From assembly GCA_025890175.1 (NCBI GenBank), contig JANPYM010000009.1:1675782-1739781 (forward strand): a DNA stretch of 64,000 nt, read 5' to 3'. Below, piece by piece: positions 22,800 through 37,423 of this stretch (the stretch's first letter is position 1; each line of letters starts with the position of its first letter). Source of the stretch: Ciborinia camelliae. Lineage: Eukaryota > Ascomycota > Leotiomycetes > Helotiales > Sclerotiniaceae. A program made the position numbers and the translations under genes. A model generated the notes under the pieces. That model was not told the origin of the DNA. It did no database searches and saw only the letters and a list, made by a program, of their open reading frames with translations.

Positions 22800-24089
22800 G
22801 GATGTTGATGTCGGTATTGTTGTAGGAGTTGATTATGTTTTATTCCAGTTACCTAGTATCTCGGATGCTCGTTTGGTAGAATTGCTTGGCTCTGAAATCT
22901 GGATTATTCCACTCACACAAGTACAAGTGATACAAAGCATGAACACATGAATGAATATTGCTTGTAGCACACAACGTAGATACACGTTGAGATAATCCTG
23001 TTAGGTGTAAATCACACTCCGAAACCTAGGACTTAATCCGCTTCACAAATTCACTTAGGAAGGCTTAGTATTCTTCTTTTGATTTCGCTCTACCCCCATG
23101 ATACACCTCTCACGTCCCTAGAGTCCACGTGGAACTCTTGACGAAGACTTTATTAGATGAGTACCAGATATTACGTATCCTGCTAAAGGGGTTAAAACTT
23201 AAGCGTAAGTACCTGATATTCTACTGCACAATGTATATACAGTCCCCGGAGGAGGTAGTACATAAACCTAATTGATATCTTCAAACTCTCAAGGTCAGAG
23301 TTGCTATTTGACACTATAAATAGGTTGGGAGCATCTCGTGGATTGGGTTTCAATTGCCTAGGGATATAGAATTATTCTAGAATCCGTAGAAGAGAAACAT
23401 CATGTGAAAGTTGAAGACAAAGTCTACCTCATACTGTACTATCATCTCAACAATTAAATGTATTTCCTCACATCATACAATTATTTGGATGAAAGAAATA
23501 TGAAAAAATCAAAAAAAAATACTACATTAGCTGGAGGAGGTAAATAAACATTCAAGGCTTCATTTCATGCATTTGATGATATCGATCTAAATAAATTATT
23601 ATTCTGTCCCCTCCCCTTCCCTTCCCTTCCCCCTTGCACTACACCACTCCTGCTCCGGTCCCCTTAACTTCCCCAGATATCGCTAAAACCCGACTACCTA
23701 GGTACTCCGTACTTAGCATTAAACTGAGCTTCCCGCATCGACCACCTCTGATTCTGGTTGAGAACTGGAACCACAAATCAACTTTTCCATTATAACTTCT
23801 TACTCAAAAAAATTAACCTTAGCGGAAGACTCGGAAGGGTCTTTCAAATCATTCACTGAATTATTCACTGGATCTTGTAAACCTGAAAAGGAATTTCTGA
23901 CTCTGAGTCTTCAACTATTACTCACAACTAGTGATTGATTCGCACTCGATATTTGAAGCTTGAATCTACCTACCTACAGAAAGTCACCAAAAACCATCTT
24001 TGGTGGGGTTGAAGCAACAACGACGGAACAAATACCTAGAGTCAACACACAACACTTCAACGCCATTGAAATACCCCCAAAACATCGTC
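22581..24089. other. Intergenic region upstream of SNF1
   Basis: No gene seen. Features: a pyrimidine tract at about 23608-23634, A-runs at about 23503-23519, and the motifs CTACCTAGGTA and TACTCCGT near 23692-23711. It presumably contains the SNF1 promoter and 5' leader. Confidence 0.5.
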
Positions 24090-26548
<2,459 letters not shown>

Positions 26549-27056
26549 GTGTTCCGCTAAATTTTATTTGATGCAAGCAATTTGGTGAAAGATTCGACGA
26601 TGATATGTGCGATGACAATTCTACTTCTATGATTATTTTTGGCGGACTGGGATGGGATGGGATGGCGATGTGGATGGTATTCGGCTTGGAAGGAAGGATG
26701 GGATAATCAATCAGTAGCAAATGTATGATTTATATCTTGCTACTAAGTTACTGATTAGCATACTGGCTTGTTTTACGATCAATGGCTTGGCGAATTGAAT
26801 GCATGGAGGGCGATATGCATGGATTGGAACGGATGGATGGATGGATCGCAACTGTGGAGTTTTACAGATACTTTGTTGTTTACTATTGATACTGGAGATA
26901 TGGAGATATGGAAATATGGAAATACGCGCTACCTATTACCAACTCTCTTGGTGGTGGGGGTGGGAAATATGTTTTACTTGCTCGACTTGACGGGAGGGAA
27001 GGAGCGGGGGAGGCGTGGAAAGGAGGAGTGGAATAATGGAAACTGAGAACGAGGAC

Positions 27057-27087
<31 letters not shown>

Positions 27088-28198
27088 CGAGGTAGAATGA
27101 GAATGAGGGTAAGAGACCATTTAAAGCAGATCCTCGTGGTGTGGAGAGAACCCAACGTACATACTTGAAGAGATTTAGATATCTGGCCTGCTCTCTCTGG
27201 GTTTTTTTATTATGAAATATAAATGAATGAATGAATGAATGAATGATTGATTTGATTCATCATATCTATGATACATAGGTACCTAGGTATCTAGGTAGGT
27301 ATGGTTAGATGTGTAGTATATATGTATGAATGTATGTATTTTCTTTCTACTAGTAGTTGTAAGGGAAATTCGGGATATAATTTTATATGATTGTATGATT
27401 GATCAATTTATGAATTTGCAAAACAAATATATATATATTTATATATATAGGTAGGTATAGGTATATATAATAAACAAGAAAACGCCAAAAACCCATCCAC
27501 CCACCTCGCCCATCGAGAGAAGAGAATAGGATAAGAGAAATCCCAAAAATGAAACTCTCAGAGGTCACCGGGAGTCGAGTCTCTGTTCCCCGTAGTACTT
27601 CGCGAGGCTCAGCTCACCGGGACAGGATTATCGATTGTTGAAGCGCTGCTCCTGGTGAGCTGGTGGTTGGTTATCTTGATATGCAGGTGTACTTTTTTGA
27701 TAAATATTTACCTAGGTAGGTAGGTAGGTATAGTATATAGTATATAGTATGTATGCGCTCACCGGGAGGAGAGAAAAAAAGATAATTACCTACCTAGGTA
27801 AGTTTTTTTAGTAACTAAATCCCGGTGAACCAACCAACCAACCTAACCTAACCTTGACAAGACATTCGACACAAAGAATTTCGTGTCTTGATAAAGAACA
27901 AGATGAGGTAGGAGGGTGGGTAGATAGGTAGGTAGGTGTAGGTATAAGAGATCTTTGTTCGAGGTTTTGAGGGTTTCACGATTTTCGTGCCTGGTAGGAT
28001 TTATGATGTATGAATGGTATCGTATCGCATGATATGATATGGTATGAAGAAGGAATCAATAGATAGATGGCTAACTCCCCGGGTATAATACATTTTCCCA
28101 TCCCTTCCCATCCCTTCCCATGCCATCCGCCCCAGCTCTCCAGCTCTCCTGGTCCCTGTCCCTCACCTATTTCCATTCAATCCCACTCTCCAACCTAC
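26549..28198. other. Intergenic region with microsatellites and a CACCGGGA motif cluster
   Basis: Contents: (GAGAGT)n-like repeat at about 27057-27090; GAAT/ATGA repeats at about 27220-27245; AT repeats at about 27427-27450; TACCTAGGTA-type palindromes at 27280-27300, 27709-27731 and 27787-27798. CACCGGGA or its complement occurs at about 27568, 27618, 27759 and 27830. ACCAACCAACC-type repeats lie at 27834-27855. No gene is supported. Confidence 0.5.
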
Positions 28199-30314
28199 CT
28201 ACAATCTGCCCCGCACCCACTCAATCCAAACCCCCAAATCCTCACAAACCTCCAACATCCTCCCCAAATCCTGTCTCGTCAACAACCTTCCCTTCCCCTT
28301 CCCTTCCCCATCCAACACATTCTCCTCCACAACCACCACCTCCCCATTCCCTTGAATTTCAAAAAGCACATTCGCAATTCTCTTCTTAAAATCAAATACC
28401 ACCTGTAATCGCGGTATTGGCGTCAACGTCAATGAAACATCGAGAGGTGTTGATTTCTCTTTCTTCTCCTTTTTCTCTTCGCTTGAAACAGAAGTAGAAG
28501 GTGGCGGAGGCGTTGGAAACAAGCCCCTCATGAAATCATCGAATTCCCGTTTTTTCGTCTGAGGGTTGATGGTTTCCGGTTCGGGAGACTTAGATTTGGT
28601 GGCGGATCTCGATGATTCTTTCGATATCGATTTTGCATTTTCCTCGGCCCCAAAAGTTTTCCTCAAAACCGTACTCAAAAAAGCAAATTGCCTCAAACAC
28701 GGCAGCATCTCCACCAATTGTCTTGGATGCACAAACGATACCTCCTCCACCCTCCTCCCATAATCAATCTTCTCAATAAACAACGTATTGCTATGGTGCT
28801 CCACCCTCTTTTCCCCCTCTCTATCCCAAACTGGGATATTACTCTCCGTGCGAATAGTCCTGGATTGTGTCTCGCTAATCCTCAACGCCTCCTCTGCACT
28901 CAAAGGAAACATCAATCCATCAAAAGTTGTGATTTCCGCAAAATCAAAGGGAGCTCGAGTGGATTGGTATATCTGCATTGCGATAGCATAGGGTACTATA
29001 ATTGGCGGATCGAGTTTTGTAACAAACATTGCTTCTGGAAATTTCTGCGTCCCGGCATCCATCCCATCAGTCTTATTATCAGAACTTGTCGGTAAAAACG
29101 TATTATCTGGCTCCAGCCAATCCAGAATAGGACCATCTCGCAATTGCGCTGCTTGGAATAGATCATCCACTGCTGGATTTGCCTGCTGTATATCATCTGA
29201 TATCCATTTATCGGATACACGCAAAGGCGTATATACCCCCAACACCAAGGAAGGTAGCGGCGCAACTTGCACTAATAACGACCATGTCTTTCTATCCTCT
29301 CCCTTTCCCTTTGTTGGAATCCGTCGTTTTTCTTGCCAATAATCAAGACTTAACCCTAGTCTCTCTCTTGAATGCATAATTGGTATTCCACTCCTAATAC
29401 ACATTGCCGCCCTCACAATCTCATCATCCTCCATTCCCAGCATATCATTCTCCCTTAATCTACCCACCTCCCAATGGTGTAACTTATCCAAGCTGCAAAA
29501 GATCCCTGCTACCGCCTCATGACAATTAAGCCCGGGTATAACACTGAGCTTGTCCAGCATAGTCAACCTCTCTAAATTCGCGGCAAAGCGATCCAACATC
29601 TTCGTCAAAGGACTTTCTCCAGCATCAAATTGCAGATCCCTCAACAATATATCCGAAGCCGTCTTCTCATGTTTGGTTACTGATTCCGGGGCATCGGGAA
29701 ATGATAATGAAACTTTTTGTACGATATTATTGACAAAGTCGATATCGAGCGCGAGAGCATTCCCTGCTATGATAAGTGTTCGCCCATTACTTGCACTTCC
29801 CATCATATCCTCCCATAAACATTCCAATCCAACTCTGTGTGCCAATCTCTCAAGTCCCGCTTCGCTGAGTCGTCCTTTATTTGGCTATTCAAACAACATT
29901 AGCATTTTCCCCATCCATACCAATCGCAAACAAACTCTCCGCTCTGCCCATCGGCTCAACTAAACTCACCTTTAAAATCTCTACACACGCTAATAACCTC
30001 CGCCTCTTCTCCTCCTCATCCTTTCCCGGCCCCCCACCCAATCCCCCCATCCCATGTAAATCAATCCCCAAGTCCCCCACCACATCCGTACCCAAACCCA
30101 ATGCCAATGCCGCAGAGGGGCTATCAAATCCCATGCCCATATTATATCCTTGGTTCGACATGCCTGCTGGACTAGATCTCTTCATTTGAGAGGGAGATGG
30201 CACTACTGAGCGAGGTCCATGAGGAGAGAAAGCTAGGTGAGAGGTAGAAAACGGGGTTGAGACGGGAGGAGTAGCTGCTACACCGGGGTATTTCCCGGGG
30301 GTTGGAGTCGCCAT
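28199..30314 (-). CDS. med1: Mediator of RNA polymerase II transcription subunit 1
   Basis: Med1 belongs to the middle module of the Mediator coactivator in the nucleus. Exons on the minus strand: 30314-29970 and 29884-28199 (2031 nt, 676 aa), with a phase-0 intron of 85 nt. The N-terminus is a low-complexity Pro/Ser/Gly region (MATPTPGKYPGVAATPP). The Med1 domain begins at about residue 105 with EEEKRRRLLACVEILK, then GRLSEAGLERLAHRVGLECL and RTLIIAGNALALDIDF, followed by KVSLSFPDAPES. This order is typical of fungal Med1. The domain continues to about residue 400 (PLRVSDKWISDD; VLRKTFGAEENA). The region at about residues 540-600 is Ser/Lys/Pro-rich and disordered, and the C-terminus ends in a short hydrophobic/charged segment (LLTRQDLGRMLEVCEDLGVW). 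The TAG stop is at 28199-28201. Confidence 0.9.
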
Positions 30315-31147
30315 TTTGATGATGGTTTATATAAAAAATGTGTGATTTACTTTTGACTTGAGGAAAAAGATGTTGAGTGGAAACTGGAAGTGGAAGAAGC
30401 GGAGAACGAAGTACTGCAGCTTTAGAGCTGTGGAATCTTGCGCGGCTCAAGTTATGACCATGGAATTAAAGTAACATAATTCACGGTCGCATATGAAATT
30501 CAAAGTTTGGATGTGCGGTTTCATGAATCGAATTGCTTGGGTAAATGTAAAGTACTGGTAGTCTTTGAATTGGAAAGTCGATACCTATCTCATGTTTTCC
30601 GGTGGACAAAAGATATTGAGCTTATGATGGTTATCGGAGGGTACGGACGCCGCGGCCGTAATGACCGCTTTCATGCCGATTGTTCTATAATACGTAGTAC
30701 TTTTGGTTTGGAAACATCAGCTTCCCAGATGATGAGACAATCTTGATATCATATGAGTATATCTTCAGTTATTATTATTCTCCCAGCAAGAAGCGTGACA
30801 ATTATTAAGCGTCGTTAAAAAATTCCTGAAATAATGAGCCAATGTATGTAGCTTTATATTATATAACCTTAACTATTGGGTAGATAATAGATATAACTTC
30901 ACATACAACTTCATATCATAAATCACATATCATATATCACACATCACAAATCATCTTGAATCGCAATCAAACAAGGGCTAACATTCAAGACTACTACAAC
31001 AATTAATCGTATACAAGGGCTTCCTGCCTCTCTGCTCTGCTCTGCGTAAAGTATCGCCGCTATCTTAAAATAACACTACCATCGAAAATAAAAATATACC
31101 ATAATAATCAATACTTTCGCTTTTTCTTGATTCATTAGCTTTATTCA
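30315..31147. other. Intergenic region
   Basis: No gene seen. AT-rich, with CATATCATA-type repeats at about 30908-30955 (ATCACATATCATATATCACACATCACAAATCAT). It should contain the Med1 promoter and the 3' end of the next minus-strand gene. Confidence 0.5.
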
Positions 31148-33331
31148 TCAGTTAACAAGCGCCAAATCTTGAGCTCGACAAGAAACCTTTGGCCCACGAG
31201 GTTTAGCAGCGAGAGGATTAGCAAGAGCCTTTTTCTCCTTTTCTTGCAATAGAAGACGCTCAAGCTCCTCTTGAATCTCCGCGGCATTCTTCACAGGAGC
31301 CGGGGGAGGCGATGGTGGATTTATGCATATCGTACCAGTTAGTGGATACTTTTCGTAGAATCGAGCAAGAAGCGGTTCTGCTAAACGATGATCCATCGCT
31401 TTGGCTATTCTTCCTTTTTCATTCTCACTTGGGATTCGGGGTGGAACCGTTTTGACCGGTACCTTACGGCCAACATGTGATTTAAATGGAATGGAAAGAC
31501 CTGGTGGTGGTCTTACTAATTTTCTTGGTTGAGTCTTGATCCAGACCGGCTCTGTTGACATGAGTGGCTTTGGGTAAAACATTGGCAGCATTTCATCGGA
31601 GGTTGGGATAATCTCTTCCTGTAATGAAAGCCTTCGCTGCTCATGGTAACCTTCGCCGGTGTGTGTGATATTAGCTCTGGCAGGCGGAAAGTCTTCAAAA
31701 CATGCCGCATTAGGATTGAGACTGCTGCCGGATGACCTCTCCTTTCTTGATCTGCAATTAGCATCATAAGCAATCTCCAGGTCCTCGATAGGCTTGGCAT
31801 CATCGTCATCGTCGAGCCTTTTCAAAACCTTCAAAATTTTGTGAAGAATTTTTCGGTCTCCCTTATCCCACGTAGCAAGAGACCTAATGCAGTCTTGAAG
31901 CAAATCTACTGTCTTCTTGCCGTCTGGACTTGTATCTGTTTCCTCGTCTGACACCTCTTGCACTGTAACCCGAGCATACTTTTTGGGGGTAGCAGCATGT
32001 GTGTCGGTGGTCTTGATGGGCTTGATGGGGGATTCACAATCAGCGGCTTTTATCGCAGGAATCGATGCCTTGGGCGTGTCTTCACTCATATTGACTTTGT
32101 ATTTTCCCTCCCTAACGGGGGCTTCTGTCAATTCTGGCTCCGAAGCACCACCCAAGCGACCCTTAACAGGCTGCCTGAAAGATTTGGGAGTTGTGTCTTC
32201 CTGGTTTTTGAGGGGCTGAACTGAAATTTTCTTGACAGAGTTAGGACTTCCGTTCGTAGACTCTACATAGTAGCCAACGATTGTCTTGGTAGGTGTGTAA
32301 TCATCTTTCGTCAAAAATTTTGGCCCTGCTTCAACCTTATATAGCTGAGGGCTATCTCTTCTCTTGGGTTCTCTGACCACTGAATCAACACCCCTGTATG
32401 TCTGAATCTGTTGGAATCTCGGCTGCGGGGCAGCTGCTTTGTAGGTTGGAATTCCTGTATTCCTCTGAACCTTTGCGTGTGAGATATTGTTTACGAGAGG
32501 TGCTCGTTGAAGCTCTCTGTTCCTTGCAAACCTAACTTCTTCCGATGACTGGGTTTGGCCGAAGAGATACTGGGGTCTGCGATGATGGATTGGGTCATGT
32601 TGCTTCAAGGCTCGTCCACATGAGACTATAGAGGGATCAACTGCCATTGGTCTGTTAACGTATTCCGGCTCCGGACAATCCCGGAGAAGACCGGAACGAG
32701 CGAGCTGCTCACGAATATTAGCCTCAAGACCTCTGTCGATTCGTGGGCAAATTGAAACATCGGATTCCACACTGGCACCGCGTGGATCTAAGCCAAAAGC
32801 ATTTCGGGGGTAGTGCGAATGCTGGGTGTAGTGTGTTTCGCGTCCGAGCTTCTCGTATTGGGCATTAGGTCTTAAAGCCTGCTGCATCATAGTACGTAAA
32901 GCAACTCGGGGAGACACTCGTCCTGTGTTCTCATCTCGACGCTCCTCGAGAACTGGGACGCATCCAGCATACATTTCATCGCTACGTTCAACGTTATGGA
33001 CAGTCACGTTTTGATGGTGGTTCCTTGTGTTGTCTGTCTGTAATGCCAAATGGCCAGGGGCCATATTCATGTTCAGAGGAACACTATATGTCATTGGCGG
33101 CTGTGATTGAAAAGTCGCATACGGTAAATTGCCAGGGATCATGGTCTGGAAAGAACCATGATAAGGTTGTTGGAGATAGGCCAGATGTAATGGTAAGTTT
33201 GTTGTATTGTTGCCATTTGGGAATGGTGACTCCGGTCTTTGTTGCCGTAATACCAACCTTGGAGAATCTGACCCTCTAGCCGGTGCATTTCTAAGCACCA
33301 GTCGTGGCTTTCTCTGCTCATAATGAACCAT
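31148..33331 (-). CDS. Large, mostly disordered protein of unknown function
   Basis: Single uninterrupted frame of 727 codons from ATG at 33331 to TGA at 31148-31150. No known domain was recognised. Most of the protein is Pro/Arg/Gln/Ser-rich and predicted to be disordered. The N-terminus has two close copies of PRLVLR (residues ~9-14 and ~24-29). Around residues 470-530 a more ordered, helical segment follows (TVDLLQDCIRSLATWDKGDR, then KILHKILKVLKRLDDDDDAK). Near the C-terminus there is a short charged coiled coil (EIQEELERLLLQEKEKKAL). Ser/Thr-Pro sites are frequent. Length and open frame argue that it is real. It may be a lineage-specific regulatory or scaffold protein; no function is claimed. 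Confidence 0.8.
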   Translation of the reverse strand: MVHYEQRKPRLVLRNAPARGSDSPRLVLRQQRPESPFPNGNNTTNLPLHLAYLQQPYHGSFQTMIPGNLPYATFQSQPPMTYSVPLNMNMAPGHLALQTDNTRNHHQNVTVHNVERSDEMYAGCVPVLEERRDENTGRVSPRVALRTMMQQALRPNAQYEKLGRETHYTQHSHYPRNAFGLDPRGASVESDVSICPRIDRGLEANIREQLARSGLLRDCPEPEYVNRPMAVDPSIVSCGRALKQHDPIHHRRPQYLFGQTQSSEEVRFARNRELQRAPLVNNISHAKVQRNTGIPTYKAAAPQPRFQQIQTYRGVDSVVREPKRRDSPQLYKVEAGPKFLTKDDYTPTKTIVGYYVESTNGSPNSVKKISVQPLKNQEDTTPKSFRQPVKGRLGGASEPELTEAPVREGKYKVNMSEDTPKASIPAIKAADCESPIKPIKTTDTHAATPKKYARVTVQEVSDEETDTSPDGKKTVDLLQDCIRSLATWDKGDRKILHKILKVLKRLDDDDDAKPIEDLEIAYDANCRSRKERSSGSSLNPNAACFEDFPPARANITHTGEGYHEQRRLSLQEEIIPTSDEMLPMFYPKPLMSTEPVWIKTQPRKLVRPPPGLSIPFKSHVGRKVPVKTVPPRIPSENEKGRIAKAMDHRLAEPLLARFYEKYPLTGTICINPPSPPPAPVKNAAEIQEELERLLLQEKEKKALANPLAAKPRGPKVSCRAQDLALVN

Positions 33332-33791
33332 ATTTCTTAATCAACTTCGCTTTTCTAAAGTATTCGCCTGACTTGTATGGTTTTAACACCGAGTCTGTCG
33401 ATTCTCAATCGACTGGTCCGTATAAATATAGTAGCGTTTAGGTGCAAACAGTGCAATGTACAATTTCGTTTAGGCGTATTGCTGAAGAGTAACACCTCCA
33501 CTGGGCTTCGTATCCCGACTTGCCAGTCCTCTGAACAGTATTCGAAATAGTCTGTCCGGGCTTTTTTTTGAGGTTTCTGTTTTGTCCCAAAAGAATTAGC
33601 TACTCAAATCTTTCGTAAATGCATTGGCAGAACCAAGGTACCCACCAGAACTAGAATCAGAATGATGAGTCAAAGCCGTGTCACAATGTTGGAAGGTGGA
33701 AATTTTCGTCACAAAAGTCACTGTTAAAAACCCAGCATTCAGTGTTGAATTCAGCTTCTATCTCAAGTTTGTAGTGTGTGAGAGGAGGCAA
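33332..33791. other. Intergenic region, probable promoter of the 31148-33331 gene
   Basis: No gene or repeat recognised. Contains a TATAAATATA box-like sequence at about 33420-33430, about 90 bases upstream of the minus-strand start codon. Confidence 0.4.
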
Positions 33792-34064
33792 CTATTCCTT
33801 GTGAAGCCAATAAACGTTTTGGGCCGGTGTCAATGGTTCCAAATTTGAGAAGGGAGGTGCAGGAGCTAAGGTGGCAGGAGCTAAGGTGGCAGGATCGAAT
33901 TCAGAAACGGACTTGAGATTAGAATGAATCTCAATGTTCTTGAGAAATGTCTCTCTCTCGTACTTCTGAACTATATCCGTCAACAACTCTTTATGTAAAG
34001 AGAGGGGATGGGAGGGGTTGCGAAGGTGGTATGCCAAGTCTGAAGGCTTGACACCAATCTTCAT
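33792..34064 (-). CDS. Small hypothetical protein (90 aa), doubtful
   Basis: ATG at 34064 to a stop at 33792-33794. The start MKIGVKPSDLAYHLRNPSHP and the amphipathic middle (KELLTDIVQKYERETFLKNI) look protein-like. The C-terminal third contains an exact 15-bp tandem duplication (about 33864-33893) giving PATLA twice. No family was recognised, and the gene may have a missing upstream exon. Existence is uncertain. Confidence 0.35.
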   Translation of the reverse strand: MKIGVKPSDLAYHLRNPSHPLSLHKELLTDIVQKYERETFLKNIEIHSNLKSVSEFDPATLAPATLAPAPPFSNLEPLTPAQNVYWLHKE

Positions 34065-34583
34065 GAAAAGCAAGCATTAACGTGTATGAAGGTTGGGGGT
34101 GAGAAGGAAGCTATGTGGGAAGAAGCAAGGGTAGCTGATGTTTAATGTAGAGAAGCAAGATCTATGTGTGTGACTGTGCGTCTGATGGGTGTGGTAGGTT
34201 GAGAGAGCAAAATTTGTAGCGATGTTGCTGTGTGCTTGATTGTTGGATGGAAATTGGAAGAGAAAGATGAGAGGTTTTTGTTTGGGTGAGTATGGTAGTA
34301 TATAATGGGGAGGAACTATTGTGGTTCATTTTGATGCGAAGAGGAAGGCGTGTAGAAGAGGATGTTTTTGGGCCGTGGCTGAATCGGGAAGGAAAGACTG
34401 TGGGCATTTGCGTTGAATTGGGAGATGTCTATGGACAAAGCCACTTGGCTAGAGAAATTACTTGAGAATATGATATACTTGGAAATTTGTAGCCGCTAAA
34501 TTGAACATAATTTATGAAGCTCCAGTGCAGCGAGCGATATATAAATTGTCAGGCCAAAATTGCAAGAACGAAAAAGAAGTAAC
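34065..34583. other. Intergenic region
   Basis: Nothing convincing. A minus-strand ATG-started frame at 34407-34162 (81 codons, Ser/Thr-rich) exists but has no recognisable features. Confidence 0.3.
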
Positions 34584-35206
34584 TCAGAACCCATCTGCGC
34601 ATACTGCTGTCCCATCATGGACTTTCTTCCACAAAAAGCCCGAATCCCTTATTGCAGATGCTGGGCAAGGATAAAAATCTAATTTTTTTGGTACTTTTCT
34701 TTCGGTCAAGTGATTGTGCAAAGTTCCCAAGCCTGCATCCTCAATCCATCCTTCAATAAAGGGCAGCACCATATCAGAAAATATTCATCGTTCATAAATG
34801 TCCTGAAGCTCAATAATATCGACAGAAGTCCGTATATTTTTAAGGCTTTACCATCGTCACTACAAGACATAGATTTGGTCATGCCCAAGAAGGTCTCGCT
34901 TTAGACAGTTCAATCACCACTTGCTCCTTCGATTATCCCAAGGAAACAGATCTGTATAATTTCGAGAAACCTTCTTACTTCTATATATCATTGAAGAAAG
35001 AGCAAGACGATGTCGTAATTAATCTTGTTTAGACCATTTAAGACGGTATCCCAATTCGCGATCTTCGATGGGAGAGGCATCAGCTCAAGTTCATCATACA
35101 CGGATTCCGGGTTCTGAGCCACAGCTCTTCCATTGATCTGGTTGATTCCAATGTCCAGCAGCTTCAGGGATATCTCTTGGAAGTAAAAACTATCGTAAAA
35201 GATGAA
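34584..35206 (-). pseudogene. Possible decayed coding region downstream of the amidase
   Basis: Two minus-strand stretches look protein-like but are broken. From about 35206 to 34988 a frame reads FQEISLKLLDIGINQINGRA and KIANWDTVLNGLNKINYDIV with no start. From about 34835 to 34584 another frame, interrupted by a TGA near 34790, reads FIEGWIEDAGLGTLHNHLTE and then DFYPCPASAIRDSGFLWKK. They may be remains of one gene. No family was recognised. Confidence 0.3.
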
Positions 35207-35323
35207 TTGTAGGCTAGAGTTGTTTTATGTCATAATTGCCGGCTAAGCTTTGTGCTGAGAGAATCATAACTATTGTAGAATTTTGTTCTATAACAAAGAG
35301 TAGTCCAGAAACATTCAAATGAC

Positions 35324-37423
35324 CTAGCCGATCACCTCGAGGGAGTGGAATGCCTTCGGTACCTGCCTGGGTGGGAATGTAGTCTCCCAAGCATGCATGA
35401 CTTTCAACAACACTGCCTCTTTGTGTGGCGGCGCAGCGATTGTGAGACCAAAATGGTCTACCGTTGAATCCAATACAAGAGATAGGAAGAGTAGCAATTG
35501 GAAATCCTACGTGTGATAATCAGCTCATGAAGCAAAAATAATATGGCGGGAGGTGGGGAGGGGACTCACCTCCAGCAGCAGAGAATTTGTGCACCCCAGA
35601 GTCAGATGGCCCAATGATTACATCGACATCATATTCGTCAAATAGTCTGAGAAACTTCTTGGCGATGCCTTGGATGTGAGTTTCTAGCGCTAGTCGTCTT
35701 TCCGGATCATGATCAGCTTCGAGAGCCATCACAAGCAAATCCTGATTGGGATACTCTTAACGCAATTAACCAGTCATTCTTCTTCGTTCTCAATCTTTCT
35801 CACCTGCTGTTAAGGCCTCGCTCCGATGTTCGAAGTTCCATTCAACAAGTTCTTTCAAACTACGCACTCGACTAGAGCCCAAGCCTTGAAGATATGCATT
35901 GAGATCGGCCTCCATATCGAATGCTATCGCTTTCAATTAGCACAAGTGGACAAATTCTACTGAGTACGAAATACTTGGCCTACTGACCTAGAATTTCCGT
36001 GAGAGAATCTTTTCCATTAAATTGAAACTCTTCATCAGCAGAAATGTGCGAAATGTCACTGTGATAAGTTTTTGCGAGGTTTCCGATCTCTTCATACACT
36101 GCACGAGTTTCTCTGTTCTACTCAACAACTTTAACACCAAGATTGCAATTAGCGGACGGAATTCAAATGCTTACGATCTGCTCAGTGGCTTCTTTGACAG
36201 GCTTTATCACATAGCTAGACTCGTGCCAGAATTTTGGTTCTAATGTACCAACCTTGATGTCATTCCAACTGCCATTGAGCGCCGAAGCATAGCCGCCCTC
36301 CGGTACCTGCGTCTTCGTTGGATCAACAAGTAGTGTCAGTAAATCTGCAACATCCTTCGGAGACTTAGCTAATGGACCGGCAGTGTCATAGCTTTTACTG
36401 ATAGGCAATATTCCAAATCCAGATACAATCCCTGGAGTTGGTTTTACGGTGAACAATGCAGCTCGATGGGCAGGATTGACGAGTGATCCAATTGTTTCCG
36501 AACCAAGAGCTATTGTAGCTAGACCCGCACTGACGGCAATGGAACTCCCGGAGGACGAACCAGATGGACTCTGATGAATTATTTAGCAAATTATCCATCT
36601 TAATACACATATACTCACACTATGACCAACGATGCTATCCTCCATGTCTAAGCCACCTTTGACATACGCTGATTGGGCATGTCCGGCCACGGCAGACCAC
36701 GCGCATCTAATATCGGTACCTCTGTTGGAAAAAGAAGAAGAATAAGTAGAACGTTGTGGGATTTCCTAAAGAGGAGCGCTCACTTAAAGAATGCCATTTC
36801 CTAGCGTTATTAGCAGAAGCGAGGGAGAGTGAGGGTAAAATTCACTAACAGACATGGTGGATTTTCTCAAGATAATAACGCCAGCTTCTAGCAACTATGC
36901 GAACTTCAATTGTTTGACTCATTTATATTCTGATAAAATATACCCTCAAGATTATTGTAGCAAACGTGGATGGCATAGCATCTGTCAAGGCAACAGCTCC
37001 TGCCGTTGTATTCAACCCAAAGGCGGGGTCTAAATCGATATTGTCCTAACGTAATTAATATTGCAACATCCAATATATAGATAGCATATTAAATACCTTG
37101 ACAAGAATTGGGATGCCATGTAATGGGCTCAAAACCTTTCCGTCGGCCCTCAATCTGTCCATTTCTTCAGCTTGTTTCATAGCCCCGGAATAGAGTTCAT
37201 AGACAGCATTGAGGGCAGAGTTATGATCAACGATTGAACGATGATATTCTTCCACAATCTCTGTAATTTTGATGGAACCTTGAGTGAGCCTTTGCTGTAG
37301 ATCATGTGCTGTGGCTGTCAATGTATTGAATAGGGGCTGGTGGTGGGCGGAGTCCAGGAATGAAGGCACAAAGCCCTTCAATTTATGTGTAGCCGCGGAC
37401 CGGAAAGCTATTGTTATTGCCAT
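35324..37423 (-). CDS. Amidase (amidase-signature family), ten exons, frame break near the 3' end
   Basis: Amidase-signature hydrolases cleave amide bonds with a Ser-cisSer-Lys triad. Exons on the minus strand: 37423-37097, 37045-36944, 36894-36850, 36800-36784, 36721-36619, 36570-36175, 36117-35988, 35929-35804, 35755-35570, 35506-35324. All have GT..AG borders and consistent phases. Seen: LHGIPILVK|DNID (catalytic Lys right at intron 1), SPSGSSSGSSIAVSAGLATI (cis-Ser region) and GSETIGSLVNPA (nucleophile Ser). In the last exon the run AAAA at 35450-35453 (TTTT in the gene) puts the frame out after GRPF. With three bases the family-typical end FGLTIAAPPHKEAVLLKVMH would follow and stop at TAG 35324-35326 (537 aa). 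As sequenced the frame runs on to 35214. This is either a base error or a recent break. The start is the ATG at 37423; a longer in-frame opening exists upstream. Substrate unknown. Confidence 0.88.

Noticed and set aside
28067..28408. Pro/Ser-rich plus-strand frames over the 3' end of MED1
   Set aside because: They are antisense shadows of the Med1 coding exon and its GC-richer 3' flank.
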